NCBI GenBank assembly: GCA_934254915.1 | Contig: CAKQMH010000004.1 | Coordinates: 28,329-92,328 of the forward strand | Origin: an uncultured Alphaproteobacteria bacterium | GTDB lineage: Bacteria > Pseudomonadota > Alphaproteobacteria > RF32 > CAG-239 | Direction of reading: 5' to 3' | DNA length: 64,000 nt | Notes under the pieces: model-generated | Databases searched by the model: none | What the model saw: only the letters and a program-made list of their open reading frames with translations | What the model was told of the DNA's origin: nothing | In this document: piece by piece, positions 49,453 to 57,575 of the stretch | Numbering within the stretch: the stretch's first letter is position 1 | Layout of the letters: each line of letters opens with the position of its first letter | Position numbers and translations under genes: made by a program

Positions 49453-50631
49453 ATGACCGGCAACAATTATTTGAATAATGCGCAATTGCAAAATGAATTG
49501 TCAAAGTGTTTGGCTTGTGCTAAAGCGCCATGTCATTTTGCCTGTCCGGCAGGGTGTAATCCGCAAAAATTTATAAATTTGGCGCTAAGAGGAAAGTGGC
49601 AAGAGGCGGCAGAAGAAATCTTGTCAGCCAATCCGTTGGGGCAGGTTTGCGGTTTGATTTGTCCGGATAAATTTTGTATGCGGGTATGCACGCGTTTAGT
49701 TTTGGACGGAGCAATAAAGATTCCGAAAATTCAAGCGGCAATTATGCAAAAAGCTTATGCCGCACTGCAAGCCAATCTGCCGGAGATTAAAAAAGACAAT
49801 GGTCAAAAAGTTGCCGTTATCGGGGCAGGACCGGCCGGAATGGCCTCCGCAGCAGTATTAAGCAGTTATGGTTGTCGGGTTACGTTGTTTGAAAAAGAGA
49901 ATCGCATCGGCGGAGCGATGAATTTGATTCCGCAAAGCCGTTTGCCACAAGAAGTTATTGCCCAAGATTGGGAAATTATCCAAAAATTAGGGCAAATTGA
50001 TTTACAGCTGAATCGTGAAGTTGCTCAACCGCAAGACCTGCTTAAACAAGGATTTGCAGGGATAGTGGTTGCTATTGGTGAAAATGAAACGGCGCAAATG
50101 GGGATTGAGGGCGAAAATTTAAGCATAAATTATCGGCAATATCTCAGTAATCCGAAACAATTTGCCACAAATGAAGAGGTGGCGGTTATTGGCGGCGGAG
50201 CGGTAGCGGTTGATTGTGCCGTGTGCGCCAAAGAGCAGGGTGCTAATCATGTCGAGATGTTTGTGCGACGGCGGTATTCGGATATGCGGATAAGCGCGGA
50301 GGAACGACAACGCCTGCTGGCAAATGAAATTGATATTACGACCATGACCCGAATTTGTGCGATTTATAAACGGCCGAATTGTTTGGTCTTAGAAACGGTC
50401 AAAACTAAGTTCGATGTTGACGGCAAGTTACAGGATATTGAGGGGACAAAAATTCTGCGGCCTGATTTCAGGCATATTGTAATGGCGGTCGGCGGACGGG
50501 CAGTACGCAAGGCGGATGAAAAGAATTTGGTTTATGCCGGAGACTGTGTGTGCGGCGGTTCAACAGTGGTCGAGGCGGTGGCTTCAGGCAAGGCGGCCGC
50601 AGAAAAGTTGATTCAGCAGCTGAAATTATAA
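49453..50631 (+). CDS. GltD-like FAD/NAD(P) oxidoreductase with Fe-S domain
   Basis: 392 residues. The N-terminal domain has two Cys sets of the dihydropyrimidine-dehydrogenase/GltD type: 'CLACAKAPCHFACPAGCNP' near residue 18 and 'GQVCGLICPDKFCMRVC' near 65, suggesting two [4Fe-4S] clusters. Then FAD-binding 'VAVIGAGPAGMASAAVL' near 118, and NAD(P)-binding 'VAVIGGGAVAVDCAV' near 245. The C-terminal 'VYAGDCVCGGSTVVEAVASG' (cut) is the second FAD motif. It resembles the small subunit of glutamate synthase but is shorter, and no gltB is adjacent, so its partner is unknown. Start chosen at the ATG near 49453. Confidence 0.85.
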   Translation: MTGNNYLNNAQLQNELSKCLACAKAPCHFACPAGCNPQKFINLALRGKWQEAAEEILSANPLGQVCGLICPDKFCMRVCTRLVLDGAIKIPKIQAAIMQKAYAALQANLPEIKKDNGQKVAVIGAGPAGMASAAVLSSYGCRVTLFEKENRIGGAMNLIPQSRLPQEVIAQDWEIIQKLGQIDLQLNREVAQPQDLLKQGFAGIVVAIGENETAQMGIEGENLSINYRQYLSNPKQFATNEEVAVIGGGAVAVDCAVCAKEQGANHVEMFVRRRYSDMRISAEERQRLLANEIDITTMTRICAIYKRPNCLVLETVKTKFDVDGKLQDIEGTKILRPDFRHIVMAVGGRAVRKADEKNLVYAGDCVCGGSTVVEAVASGKAAAEKLIQQLKL

Positions 50632-50638
50632 TTTTTTA

Positions 50639-50667
50639 TTGACAAGGGAAAACAGGTAGTTTATAAA
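50639..50667 (+). promoter_or_regulatory. tRNA-Thr promoter
   Basis: TTGACA (50639-50644), 17-bp spacer, TATAAA (50662-50667), with the tRNA starting 12 bases later. Near-consensus sigma-70 promoter. Confidence 0.85.
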
Positions 50668-50679
50668 AGCGCTGTTGTT

Positions 50680-50755
50680 GCCGACATAGCTCAGTTGGTA
50701 GAGCTACTGATTTGTAATCAGTGGGTCGGGAGTTCAAGTCTCTCTGTCGGCACCA
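50680..50755 (+). tRNA. tRNA-Thr (anticodon UGU)
   Basis: 76 nt with encoded CCA. Acceptor GCCGACA/TGTCGGC pairs fully; D-loop AGCTCAGTTGGTAGAGC; anticodon stem-loop CTGATTTGTAATCAG gives UGU; T-arm GGGAGTTCAAGTCTCTC. Confidence 0.97.
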
Positions 50756-50762
50756 TTTTACA

Positions 50763-50785
50763 AAAGCCCGCATTATGCGGGCTTT
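50763..50785 (+). terminator. tRNA-Thr terminator
   Basis: AAAGCCCGCAT (50763-50773) pairs perfectly with ATGCGGGCTTT (50775-50785), 8 bases past the CCA. The T run is only partial (TTTGTTGT). Confidence 0.8.
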
Positions 50786-50812
50786 GTTGTCTGTTGAGTA
50801 AAGGAATGTGGT

Positions 50813-51361
50813 CTAATCGCCGCGGAATTGGGCCTGTTTCCACGCCAACAAAATTTCCGGCTTGGCGGCGTGAGGTTGATGGGCATAAAATTCGTGCCGG
50901 TCATGACGCTTCTGCTCCAGTTTTTTTTGACGATTATATTGTTCGCTTAACTCATGTTCGCGGGCGCTGTGTGGTTTGTTATCCTTGATATCCAAGCTGT
51001 TGAGGTCGTATAAAACCGCCATTTGCGAAAAGCTGATTTCAATGGTACGGTCAGCGTTATTTTGTTTCATTCGTTTAAAATTTCGGGAAATAAGCGGGGC
51101 TAATTTTTGGCGCGCAAGCTCGTGGTATTTGCGCATTGATTTGGGAACGTCTTCAAATTGAATATGAATTTGTTCATTTCCCAATTCGGTTAAGATAGCT
51201 TTATCGACCAATGTTGCTTGCGGATTAGCTAACTGCCGCATTAGCAAAATGCCGTCATGGGTTATGCAGTTTTCAGGACGTCCGCATCCGGCAGGATAAA
51301 AGTCGACGCAAGTTTTTCCTTCGATGTCGGTGCAAACAACGCGATATTTTGAGGCAGACAT
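50813..51361 (-). CDS. conserved-looking protein of unknown function
   Basis: 182 residues from the ATG at 51361 (AAAGGGA upstream); a frame to 51403 lacks a ribosome site. Soluble. The N-terminal half has Cys ('VVCTDIEGKTCVDFYPAGCG', cut; 'PENCITHDG') that could bind metal. The C-terminal quarter is very basic and His-rich ('QKRHDRHEFYAHQPHAAKP'). Family not recognised. It is convergent with tRNA-Thr. Confidence 0.6.
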   Translation of the reverse strand: MSASKYRVVCTDIEGKTCVDFYPAGCGRPENCITHDGILLMRQLANPQATLVDKAILTELGNEQIHIQFEDVPKSMRKYHELARQKLAPLISRNFKRMKQNNADRTIEISFSQMAVLYDLNSLDIKDNKPHSAREHELSEQYNRQKKLEQKRHDRHEFYAHQPHAAKPEILLAWKQAQFRGD

Positions 51362-51512
51362 ATTTTCCCTTTCAAAATGGTTTATTTTGACAAAATATAC
51401 CATAAATAATGTATTTTGTCTATATGTTTGTTAAGTCTTAAATATTTTTTTGTAGCTAAAATCTGAATGATGTATTATTATGCCGACAAAACTAAAAGAA
51501 GAGGTGCGATTG

Positions 51513-52433
51513 ATGAGCAAGCTGGTGGATTGGAAAATAAAGATTTTATGCCTGCCTTATTTTTCCAAAAATAAAAGACGGCAAGTCAGAGATAAACTGC
51601 GGCAAAAATTCGGGGTTTTGCCGACTGCGGCGGCGCAAATTTTTATAAACAGCGTGACGCAGAAAATTAAAGGTTTGCAACAACGGACAAAGCAAACCAA
51701 AATTTTGGTCATTGGCGACTCTCATGCGCAGTTTGGAGTGCTTCCTTTTGCTTTAGGGGGGGGTACCAGCGGGTATAATTTTGCCTTTACTTCTAACAGC
51801 TTATACGAGGATTTACAGACGCTTAAATACGCGCATAAAATATGTCCGAACTTGGAGCAGGTGGTGTTGGTCGTGTCTTTCTATAATTGCGGGTTTAATC
51901 TGGCAATGGGAGCTGAGGCCTGGCGAAGAGATATTGTAGCAAAATGTTTAGGTGTGAATTTTACCGAAAATAATAATCCGCATGCAGATGCCGAAATTTG
52001 GTCGCGGGCGATTGATGAACTGAAACCCGATGTGAATTTTTATTGTGTTCAGGGCTATGATTTTGCAGGTAATCACCAAACCGCTTTTCCGCAGAAAAAA
52101 ATAGAAGAAAGAGTGGGCGGACATTATAAATTATTTAAAAAATATAAGAATCAGCTGCCTTATTTGGAAAAGATTTGCGATTATTGTGAGCAAAACAAGT
52201 TGAAACTTTTGCTGGTTAATACGCCGGTGCGGCGGGATTATCAGGAATGTTTGGACAACATGAAAGACAAAGACGAAGACTTGCTGTTGGGTATTAAAAA
52301 CATTGCGCAAACTAAAGGCGTGAAGTTCCTTAATCCGGTTGGGTTTGAGGTCGATGACTTTGCCGATGCCGATCATCTGAGTTTTGAAGGGGCACTGAAG
52401 TTGACGCGGCAGATAAATGAGGCTTTATGCTGA
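51513..52433 (+). CDS. SGNH-like hydrolase/transferase with in-frame G8 tract
   Basis: 306 residues from the ATG at 51513 (GAGGTG 8 bases upstream); the ATG at 51480 adds 11 codons without a ribosome site. The block 'ILVIGDSHAQFGVLPFAL' (about residue 63-80) is the GDS motif with the nucleophile Ser, and 'DDFADADHLSFEGALKL' (about 283-299) supplies the Asp-x-x-His pair of an SGNH fold. Such proteins acylate or deacylate surface glycans. Eight consecutive G (51756-51763) encode 'GGG' in the full-length frame and could switch the gene off by one-base slippage. No secretion signal is seen. The substrate cannot be inferred. Confidence 0.68.
   Translation: MSKLVDWKIKILCLPYFSKNKRRQVRDKLRQKFGVLPTAAAQIFINSVTQKIKGLQQRTKQTKILVIGDSHAQFGVLPFALGGGTSGYNFAFTSNSLYEDLQTLKYAHKICPNLEQVVLVVSFYNCGFNLAMGAEAWRRDIVAKCLGVNFTENNNPHADAEIWSRAIDELKPDVNFYCVQGYDFAGNHQTAFPQKKIEERVGGHYKLFKKYKNQLPYLEKICDYCEQNKLKLLLVNTPVRRDYQECLDNMKDKDEDLLLGIKNIAQTKGVKFLNPVGFEVDDFADADHLSFEGALKLTRQINEALC
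51756..51763 (+). repeat. poly-G (8) tract inside SGNH-like gene
   Basis: Eight consecutive G, currently in frame. With the G9 in flagellin it is one of two long G tracts I found within coding sequence in this window. Confidence 0.85.
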
Positions 52434-52582
52434 AACAGCGGCACGCTTATTGAACATAAAAATAGTATTTTTTTAATATCTGTATAATTAGTTTGCTATT
52501 TAAATAAATTTATAGCATATTGAGTTTTCAGGAAGCGAGATTACATCGCTTGCAAACGGATTGTTATGTCAAAGGAGAAAAA

Positions 52583-53584
52583 ATGAACGCTGCGGTTAAG
52601 ACAAAAAGGTTGTTAAAAAAGGCTGTTTCGTGGGCCGGTTTGTTTTTTTTCGCCATTGCGGCTTATATGCTTTATGTCCAGCTGTCAAAGTACAGTATGG
52701 GTGATATTAAAGAAGCACTGGTCAGTATTCCTACTCATAATTTGGTGTGGGCGGGGATTGCTTCTTTTTGCGGATATGTGGCGTTGTCGTCGTATGATTA
52801 TTTGGCATTGCGCTACATTAAACGCAAATTAGCGGCTTGGAAGTGGATTTTTGCCGGTTTTATCGGCTTTTCGGTCAGCAACAATGCCGGACATGCGATT
52901 GTTTCGGGCGGCACTATTCGCTATCGGCTGTACACTCGGTGGCGGTTTCATGGCGCGGAAATCGTGCGGATGGTTACCTTTTCGGGCTTCACTTATTTGG
53001 TGGCGTGTTTTTTCCTGATTATAATGGGATATTTTCTGACACCGGATCACGCGTTTGGCGATGGTACGGTTTCCAAAATGACGACTTTGGTGATTACGAT
53101 TGTATCGGCAATCGGATTATTGATTTATTTCGGAGCATCGTTATTTTATAAAAAGCCGATTATTATTAAAGGGATTGAGTTTGACATTCCGTCTTTCAAA
53201 ATGGCGTTGGCGCAGGTTTTTATCGGCGGGGCTGATATTTTAATGGCGTCTTTGGTGCTGTATTTTTCGCTTATCCATTTTGTCGACATCTCGTTTGATG
53301 CTTTTATCGGCGTGTTTATCATTGCACAGGTTTTGGGCGTATTCAGTCAAGTTCCCGGCGGCTTAGGCGTTTTTGAGGGCTTGTTTATGTACATTATCCC
53401 CGGAGATCATAATCAAGCTTCACTGTTCGGGGCTTTAATTGCCTATCGCATTATTTATTATCTTATGCCGCTGGTCTTTTCCGGTATAATCTTAATCGGC
53501 TATGAGAGCTATCTTCGCATTGTCAAAAAACAGCGGCTAGAGAAGTTGAAGATATATAATGCGGAGAGGATTAGGCAGGAGTAG
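52583..53584 (+). CDS. LPG-synthase-like (UPF0104) membrane flippase
   Basis: 333 residues from the ATG at 52583 with AAAGGAG upstream. About eight TM helices. 'SVSNNAGHAIVSGGTIRYRLY' (cut; about 93-113) and 'QVPGGLGVFEGLFMYI' (about 265-280) are the UPF0104/lysylphosphatidylglycerol synthase TM-region hallmarks. MprF-type proteins add Lys to phosphatidylglycerol and flip it, but this has only the flippase-like half: no C-terminal catalytic domain. It could flip another lipid, and its link to the SGNH gene 149 bases upstream is unclear. Confidence 0.85.
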   Translation: MNAAVKTKRLLKKAVSWAGLFFFAIAAYMLYVQLSKYSMGDIKEALVSIPTHNLVWAGIASFCGYVALSSYDYLALRYIKRKLAAWKWIFAGFIGFSVSNNAGHAIVSGGTIRYRLYTRWRFHGAEIVRMVTFSGFTYLVACFFLIIMGYFLTPDHAFGDGTVSKMTTLVITIVSAIGLLIYFGASLFYKKPIIIKGIEFDIPSFKMALAQVFIGGADILMASLVLYFSLIHFVDISFDAFIGVFIIAQVLGVFSQVPGGLGVFEGLFMYIIPGDHNQASLFGALIAYRIIYYLMPLVFSGIILIGYESYLRIVKKQRLEKLKIYNAERIRQE

Positions 53585-53709
53585 GAAGTTCGTCTAGAGG
53601 TTTTCTAGAGCAGCTAACAGCGGTCTCGTGTTCGGTCACGTACTACTAATGTACGCTCACTCACACTCGCCTTGTTATCCACTCTATAAATTCCTCTATC
53701 CGAAACTTC
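53585..53709. repeat. 125-bp hairpin element, copy 4
   Basis: GAAGTTCG..CGAAACTTC ends and CTAGAGG arms as in copy 2. The apical helix is CGTAC-N7-GTACG where copy 2 has TGTAC/GTACA: a compensating T-A to C-G change. It starts directly after the flippase stop codon. Confidence 0.82.
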
Positions 53710-53719
53710 CTAGTGTCTT

Positions 53720-53844
53720 GAAGTTCGTCTATCTGGTGCTCAATACAGAAATGTCGGGACGAAAGTTTCCTCACGTACCTCTAATGTACGCTCCGGTACT
53801 TTCGCCCTAATTTCTTATTGAATCACACACGCTATCCGAACTTC
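53720..53844. repeat. 125-bp hairpin element, copy 5
   Basis: GAAGTTCG..CGAACTTC ends. The arms differ from copy 4 but still pair: GGTGCTCAATACAGAAAT against ATTTCTTATTGAATCACAC, and GACGAAAGT against ACTTTCGC. Apex CGTAC-N7-GTACG. Followed by TAGGAGTACGTGCAA, which also follows copy 6. Confidence 0.8.
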
Positions 53845-53868
53845 TAGGAGTACGTGCAAGAAAAATAT

Positions 53869-53898
53869 TGTCATTTCTCGACTTCGCTCGAAATGACA
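53869..53898. repeat. short member of interspersed repeat family 2
   Basis: TGTCATTTC (53869-53877) and GAAATGACA (53890-53898) form a perfect stem with the loop TCGACTTCGCTC. Same end sequences as the 150-bp repeats at 20955, 60361 and 63718. Confidence 0.7.
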
Positions 53899-53947
53899 TT
53901 TTTAAACGCTTGCGGGGGATTTAAATAAAAAATGCTTAGAAAAGCGA

Positions 53948-53982
53948 AACAGCCGCTGACTTAAAAAGTCAACGGCTGTTTC
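53948..53982 (-). terminator. terminator of barrel gene
   Basis: AAACAGCCG (53948-53956) with CGGCTGTTT (53974-53982) and inner TGACTT/AAGTCA pairs. On the minus strand it is followed by a T-rich stretch. Confidence 0.75.
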
Positions 53983-53998
53983 TATTATTTTTTTGGAG

Positions 53999-54685
53999 TT
54001 AGAATGAATATTTAACACCAATACCAGCACCCATCACCAATTTGTTGCTTTGGAGACCGATAGAGTTAACTGACTTTGCGTCAATTGTTACTCCGTTTAT
54101 TGTAAAATCTCCGTTAGGAGATAATGTTTTTGCTTCATAAGGACGGTAGATACCTTCCGCATAAGCAAAGAGACGAAATCTATCGGACAACTTGAACTCA
54201 ACATTGAATGCTACACGGCCTTGGAATTTAAGCTTTGAATCAAGAAAATCTTGATTTACCGCAACCGAATATTTTCCGGTTTCGTTGTCAATGGTTGTGG
54301 CTGCTTTGTAATTGTAGCCGCAATATTGACTGCCTAAGCCTAAACCAAGTTCGATAGCAGGTTGAACCGGCCAGTGTTTCTTCGCTAGCTTTACGCCTCC
54401 ACCGACATAGCCGGCAAAGTCTTGTCGTGCATATCCTCCTTCAGCATAAGCATAAAGCCCATGATGATAGAAGGTAAGGCGGGCGAAAGCGTTGCTTTCG
54501 ATTTTAGAAGCGCCGGTAAGCGGATCTTTATCAAAAGTAACACCGCCGCGAGCTCCAACTAACCAGCAATGATCACCATTATAAGCGACCCAGTTAGTAG
54601 AACGTTGAGCCTGCATAGTTGCTGCACCCAAGAAAGCGATTACAAACATTGTTACGATAGTTATGATGTTTTTTCTATTTGCCAT
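53999..54685 (-). CDS. outer-membrane beta-barrel protein, Bacteroidetes-like
   Basis: 228 residues from the ATG at 54685; the frame extends to 54781 but the next in-frame Met has no better site. A signal peptide ending 'GAATMQAQR' (typical Bacteroidetes TMQAQ cleavage style). The rest is alternating beta sequence with aromatic girdles and ends 'GAGIGVKYSF', a C-terminal Phe typical of outer-membrane barrels. There is no Shine-Dalgarno site, unlike its core neighbours. Probably an 8-10 strand porin-like barrel. Sits directly after the 730-residue lipoprotein gene on the same strand. Confidence 0.72.
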   Translation of the reverse strand: MANRKNIITIVTMFVIAFLGAATMQAQRSTNWVAYNGDHCWLVGARGGVTFDKDPLTGASKIESNAFARLTFYHHGLYAYAEGGYARQDFAGYVGGGVKLAKKHWPVQPAIELGLGLGSQYCGYNYKAATTIDNETGKYSVAVNQDFLDSKLKFQGRVAFNVEFKLSDRFRLFAYAEGIYRPYEAKTLSPNGDFTINGVTIDAKSVNSIGLQSNKLVMGAGIGVKYSF

Positions 54686-54854
54686 AATATTACCGTTTTC
54701 ACTCTTGCGAGTCCCCAGCGGTCGGGGTGTTTTAAAAGAATGAATATAAAACCTTGGCAGTGACGGTGTGAACACGTTCACGTTGTCAGAGCCGAGGCGG
54801 AAATTGTTAGAATGTTTTTTTTGATGGTATTGATAAAGCCAAAATGACTATCTA

Positions 54855-57047
54855 TTAGAAGAATCTAGCCTCACCGTAGCTGCCATCAGCGTTCTTAGTA
54901 ATCATTTGTTTGAAAGGATTGCCAAGTTGTTGACGGTTTACTTCGTAAGGGTCAAATCCTTGAATAGTCTTAGCACCAACAGCTTTTACATAAGCAAAGC
55001 CTTCTTTGTATTTGTCTTTACCGGTGTTAACATCCAGCATTGCTGCTGCATTATTAGCATCTTTAGCATAAAGAACTGAGAAGAATTTACCTCTGGTTAA
55101 AGCAGCTGTAATGTCGGCTTCAGTTACATTTTCTTCCACAATCGGGGTCATGTTGGTAACTCCGTTTATAACCTCAAAAGATGCAATCTTCTTTTGGCTG
55201 TGATCGTTAAGATTACGCCATACCAAAGTTTGCACAGTGATGATTGTATTGTGGTTGAAAGAGTATGAGTTAGTTTCAGCATATGTAGCGGTGTACATAG
55301 GGTCAACTTCCCAACCATCGAAAATGCGGTCAGGTTTTTCAATCAGCAGCTCGAAGTTCTGAGTAGCAGTTGCCTGCATCCCAGCAGTAGCAGTATAAAC
55401 TACTGACCAATTGTAAATATTATATTTAGTGTTCTCGCTTGTGGCGCCAGCCTTAGGATTTGAAGCGCTCAAAGTCATATTCGGATTTGCGATTTCATAC
55501 TTTTTGCCATTGTATTCAACATACAAGTTACGGTTCATAGTAACTGTAACCTGATTGTTGATACCGTGGTTGTATGAAACGGTGTAAACGGCTGACATAG
55601 TCTGACCTTTTACATTGTTGCCGGTATATGAGCTCTTAACGTTCCAAGTACCGTTAGTGGTGTTTTGGCGAGTAAGTACGTTGTCTTCTACAACTTTGCT
55701 GATGAGTGATTCGGCAGAAACTGTCAAATTACGATTAGCAGAGAAAGAAAACAAAACTTTATCTGTTCCGATTGTGTGGCGTTCCCAAAGTTTACCATTG
55801 ATTACACCGTTATTTTCAGTATATTCAATTTCAACAGTGACAACGTCTTTTTCCTTTTCAGTCCAACCTTGGAAGAGTTGAACAGCGGTTGCAGCTTCAA
55901 CACCACCCCAAGACATACCATAAGTTTTGGTAGTATTGAGATATTTGTTGTTACTGTCTTCAGAAGCAGATGCGTTGCTAGATTTTTCCTTGAAATCAGG
56001 AGTGGGGATAGCAACAGTCTTAGTAACCCCTTGATAGTTCAATGTCACCTCGTTCGGATAGGTGGCGTTCAAAGTAACAGTACCCTTGTTGTAGTTGAAA
56101 ACATTAGCATTTGAGCTAGTGAGAACAACTGCTTCAAGACCGTTATATTTGATAAGTTCACCTGCGCGCAGGGAAACATTGAACTCTTTTTGAAGTTGTT
56201 CGCGTTTGTTTAATTCTGGGTGAAGAGTGTGAACTTCTTCGCCAATGAAATAAACAACATTGCCTTTGATATTCTCATCAACAATGCGATAAGCAACTTC
56301 GTCTTTCTCAGATGTTGTAGCAACAGTAGAGAAAGTAGTTTTGGCAGCATCACCAAGGTTAACTTTAGCTGTGAAAGTAGCAGTCAGGTTGTAGGTGTTG
56401 TCGGTACCTTCAACTTTGGTTGCGTTTCCAAAGCTCATAGTTTCACTTGTTACGATGTTAGACAAAAGTTTTTCGTCGTAACGGGTGTTGTTTTCGTTCC
56501 AGGAACCCTTGTTGTCAAGGTATTGAGTATCGAAAACCCAGATCTTACCATTACCTTTGAAAATAATTTGCTTATTGTCGCGGGAATTGGTTGTAGATAT
56601 GGTTTTGCCACCGATTTGTGCAGTACCATTTGTGATGTCGAAAGATTGGTTGGCAATCTCTTTGATGTCGTTGCAGCTCATCACCTCGTTCATACCTTTG
56701 ATAACAAAAGTGTGAGTGAGGACATATTCTGCGATGGAATCTTTAGAAGTTCCGTTCGCATATGTCATGATGAACTTAGCTTCAAAGTTATAAGATTTTT
56801 TGAGGGTAGTAACTCCATCAGCGTTACTTACAACTTCGGTGTTTGAGCTGACATACTTTTGGTAGTCAAGCCAAACGTTGGTTAAGTTTTTGTCAGCGGC
56901 TGGTTGGGTTCCGCCATTGATGTCTGTACGATTGTTCAAAGTTGGTTCGTCACCACAAGAAGTAAGTACACACATGATTAAAGCACAGGCCATGACCATC
57001 ATGCTACGTACAAATGCTATTGCACGATTTGAGTTGTTTGTCTTCAT
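54855..57047 (-). CDS. large surface lipoprotein, Bacteroidetes-like
   Basis: 730 residues. The lipobox 'VLTSC' (Cys about residue 31) is followed by Gly-Asp-Glu, resembling the acidic export signal of Bacteroidetes surface lipoproteins. The body is wholly beta-rich, Thr/Asn-rich, with repeated immunoglobulin-like units ('TVEIEYTENNGVINGKLWER', cut; 'NHNTIITVQTLVWRNLND', cut) that look like BACON/Ig-type domains. No Shine-Dalgarno site before the ATG, only an A/T-rich run. I infer acquisition from Bacteroidetes. The function is probably adhesion or glycan contact, but this is a guess. Confidence 0.7.
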   Translation of the reverse strand: MKTNNSNRAIAFVRSMMVMACALIMCVLTSCGDEPTLNNRTDINGGTQPAADKNLTNVWLDYQKYVSSNTEVVSNADGVTTLKKSYNFEAKFIMTYANGTSKDSIAEYVLTHTFVIKGMNEVMSCNDIKEIANQSFDITNGTAQIGGKTISTTNSRDNKQIIFKGNGKIWVFDTQYLDNKGSWNENNTRYDEKLLSNIVTSETMSFGNATKVEGTDNTYNLTATFTAKVNLGDAAKTTFSTVATTSEKDEVAYRIVDENIKGNVVYFIGEEVHTLHPELNKREQLQKEFNVSLRAGELIKYNGLEAVVLTSSNANVFNYNKGTVTLNATYPNEVTLNYQGVTKTVAIPTPDFKEKSSNASASEDSNNKYLNTTKTYGMSWGGVEAATAVQLFQGWTEKEKDVVTVEIEYTENNGVINGKLWERHTIGTDKVLFSFSANRNLTVSAESLISKVVEDNVLTRQNTTNGTWNVKSSYTGNNVKGQTMSAVYTVSYNHGINNQVTVTMNRNLYVEYNGKKYEIANPNMTLSASNPKAGATSENTKYNIYNWSVVYTATAGMQATATQNFELLIEKPDRIFDGWEVDPMYTATYAETNSYSFNHNTIITVQTLVWRNLNDHSQKKIASFEVINGVTNMTPIVEENVTEADITAALTRGKFFSVLYAKDANNAAAMLDVNTGKDKYKEGFAYVKAVGAKTIQGFDPYEVNRQQLGNPFKQMITKNADGSYGEARFF

Positions 57048-57575
57048 ATTAATAATTTTTTTGTTTTCTTAATTAAGTTAATTTAATTTTGTAAAAAACA
57101 AACACACTAAATGATAACCGTCATTCTAAAATTTCCGATAGATTCTCTTAAAGCAGTCCAACACTATGGAAATAACTTCAAAAAAACTCCAATTGATAAT
57201 GATAAAAATGATAATTAAACATAATGTATATTTGTCAATTTTGAATATAGCATAATTTTGTGGTTGTGGCAATAAAAACTTGAAAATCGGCGCAAAAATT
57301 TTATTTATGTTAAGAGAATTTTAACGATTGTTTTGGCGAGATGTGGACGAAATAGTGAAAACCGCCAAAAAGCACGTTTTGCCGGCCGCTTGTGTATAAA
57401 TAGGCGTATTTGCGGCCGGATTCGAAATTTTGCTTGTAGAATCGTTTTTAGTAGTATAACTTGTCAGGGAATTTAGTCCGTCAAGAGGGCGGTTTAAGCT
57501 TTCTTGACTTAGTTTTAACACAATGGTTTTCCTGTATTTTATAGTGAAAACCTGCTTTAAGGAGCTTATAAAACC
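57048..57575. promoter_or_regulatory. 528-bp intergenic region, lipoprotein / ppdK
   Basis: The left 250 bases are very AT-rich and hold the lipoprotein promoter. The right part has two inverted repeats that may form leader RNA for ppdK: TTTTGGCG (57331-57338) with CGCCAAAA (57363-57370), and CCGGCCGC (57382-57389) with GCGGCCGG (57412-57419). There is no T run after either. TTAAGGAG at 57555-57562 is the ppdK ribosome site. No gene seen. Confidence 0.45.

Noticed and set aside
50680..50785. tRNA-Thr as an integration site
   Set aside because: No repeat of its 3' end, integrase or phage gene was seen nearby.
53628..53810. 60-codon frame across the hairpin elements
   Set aside because: Repeated 'HVLLMYA..PLMYA' words simply translate the two element copies.
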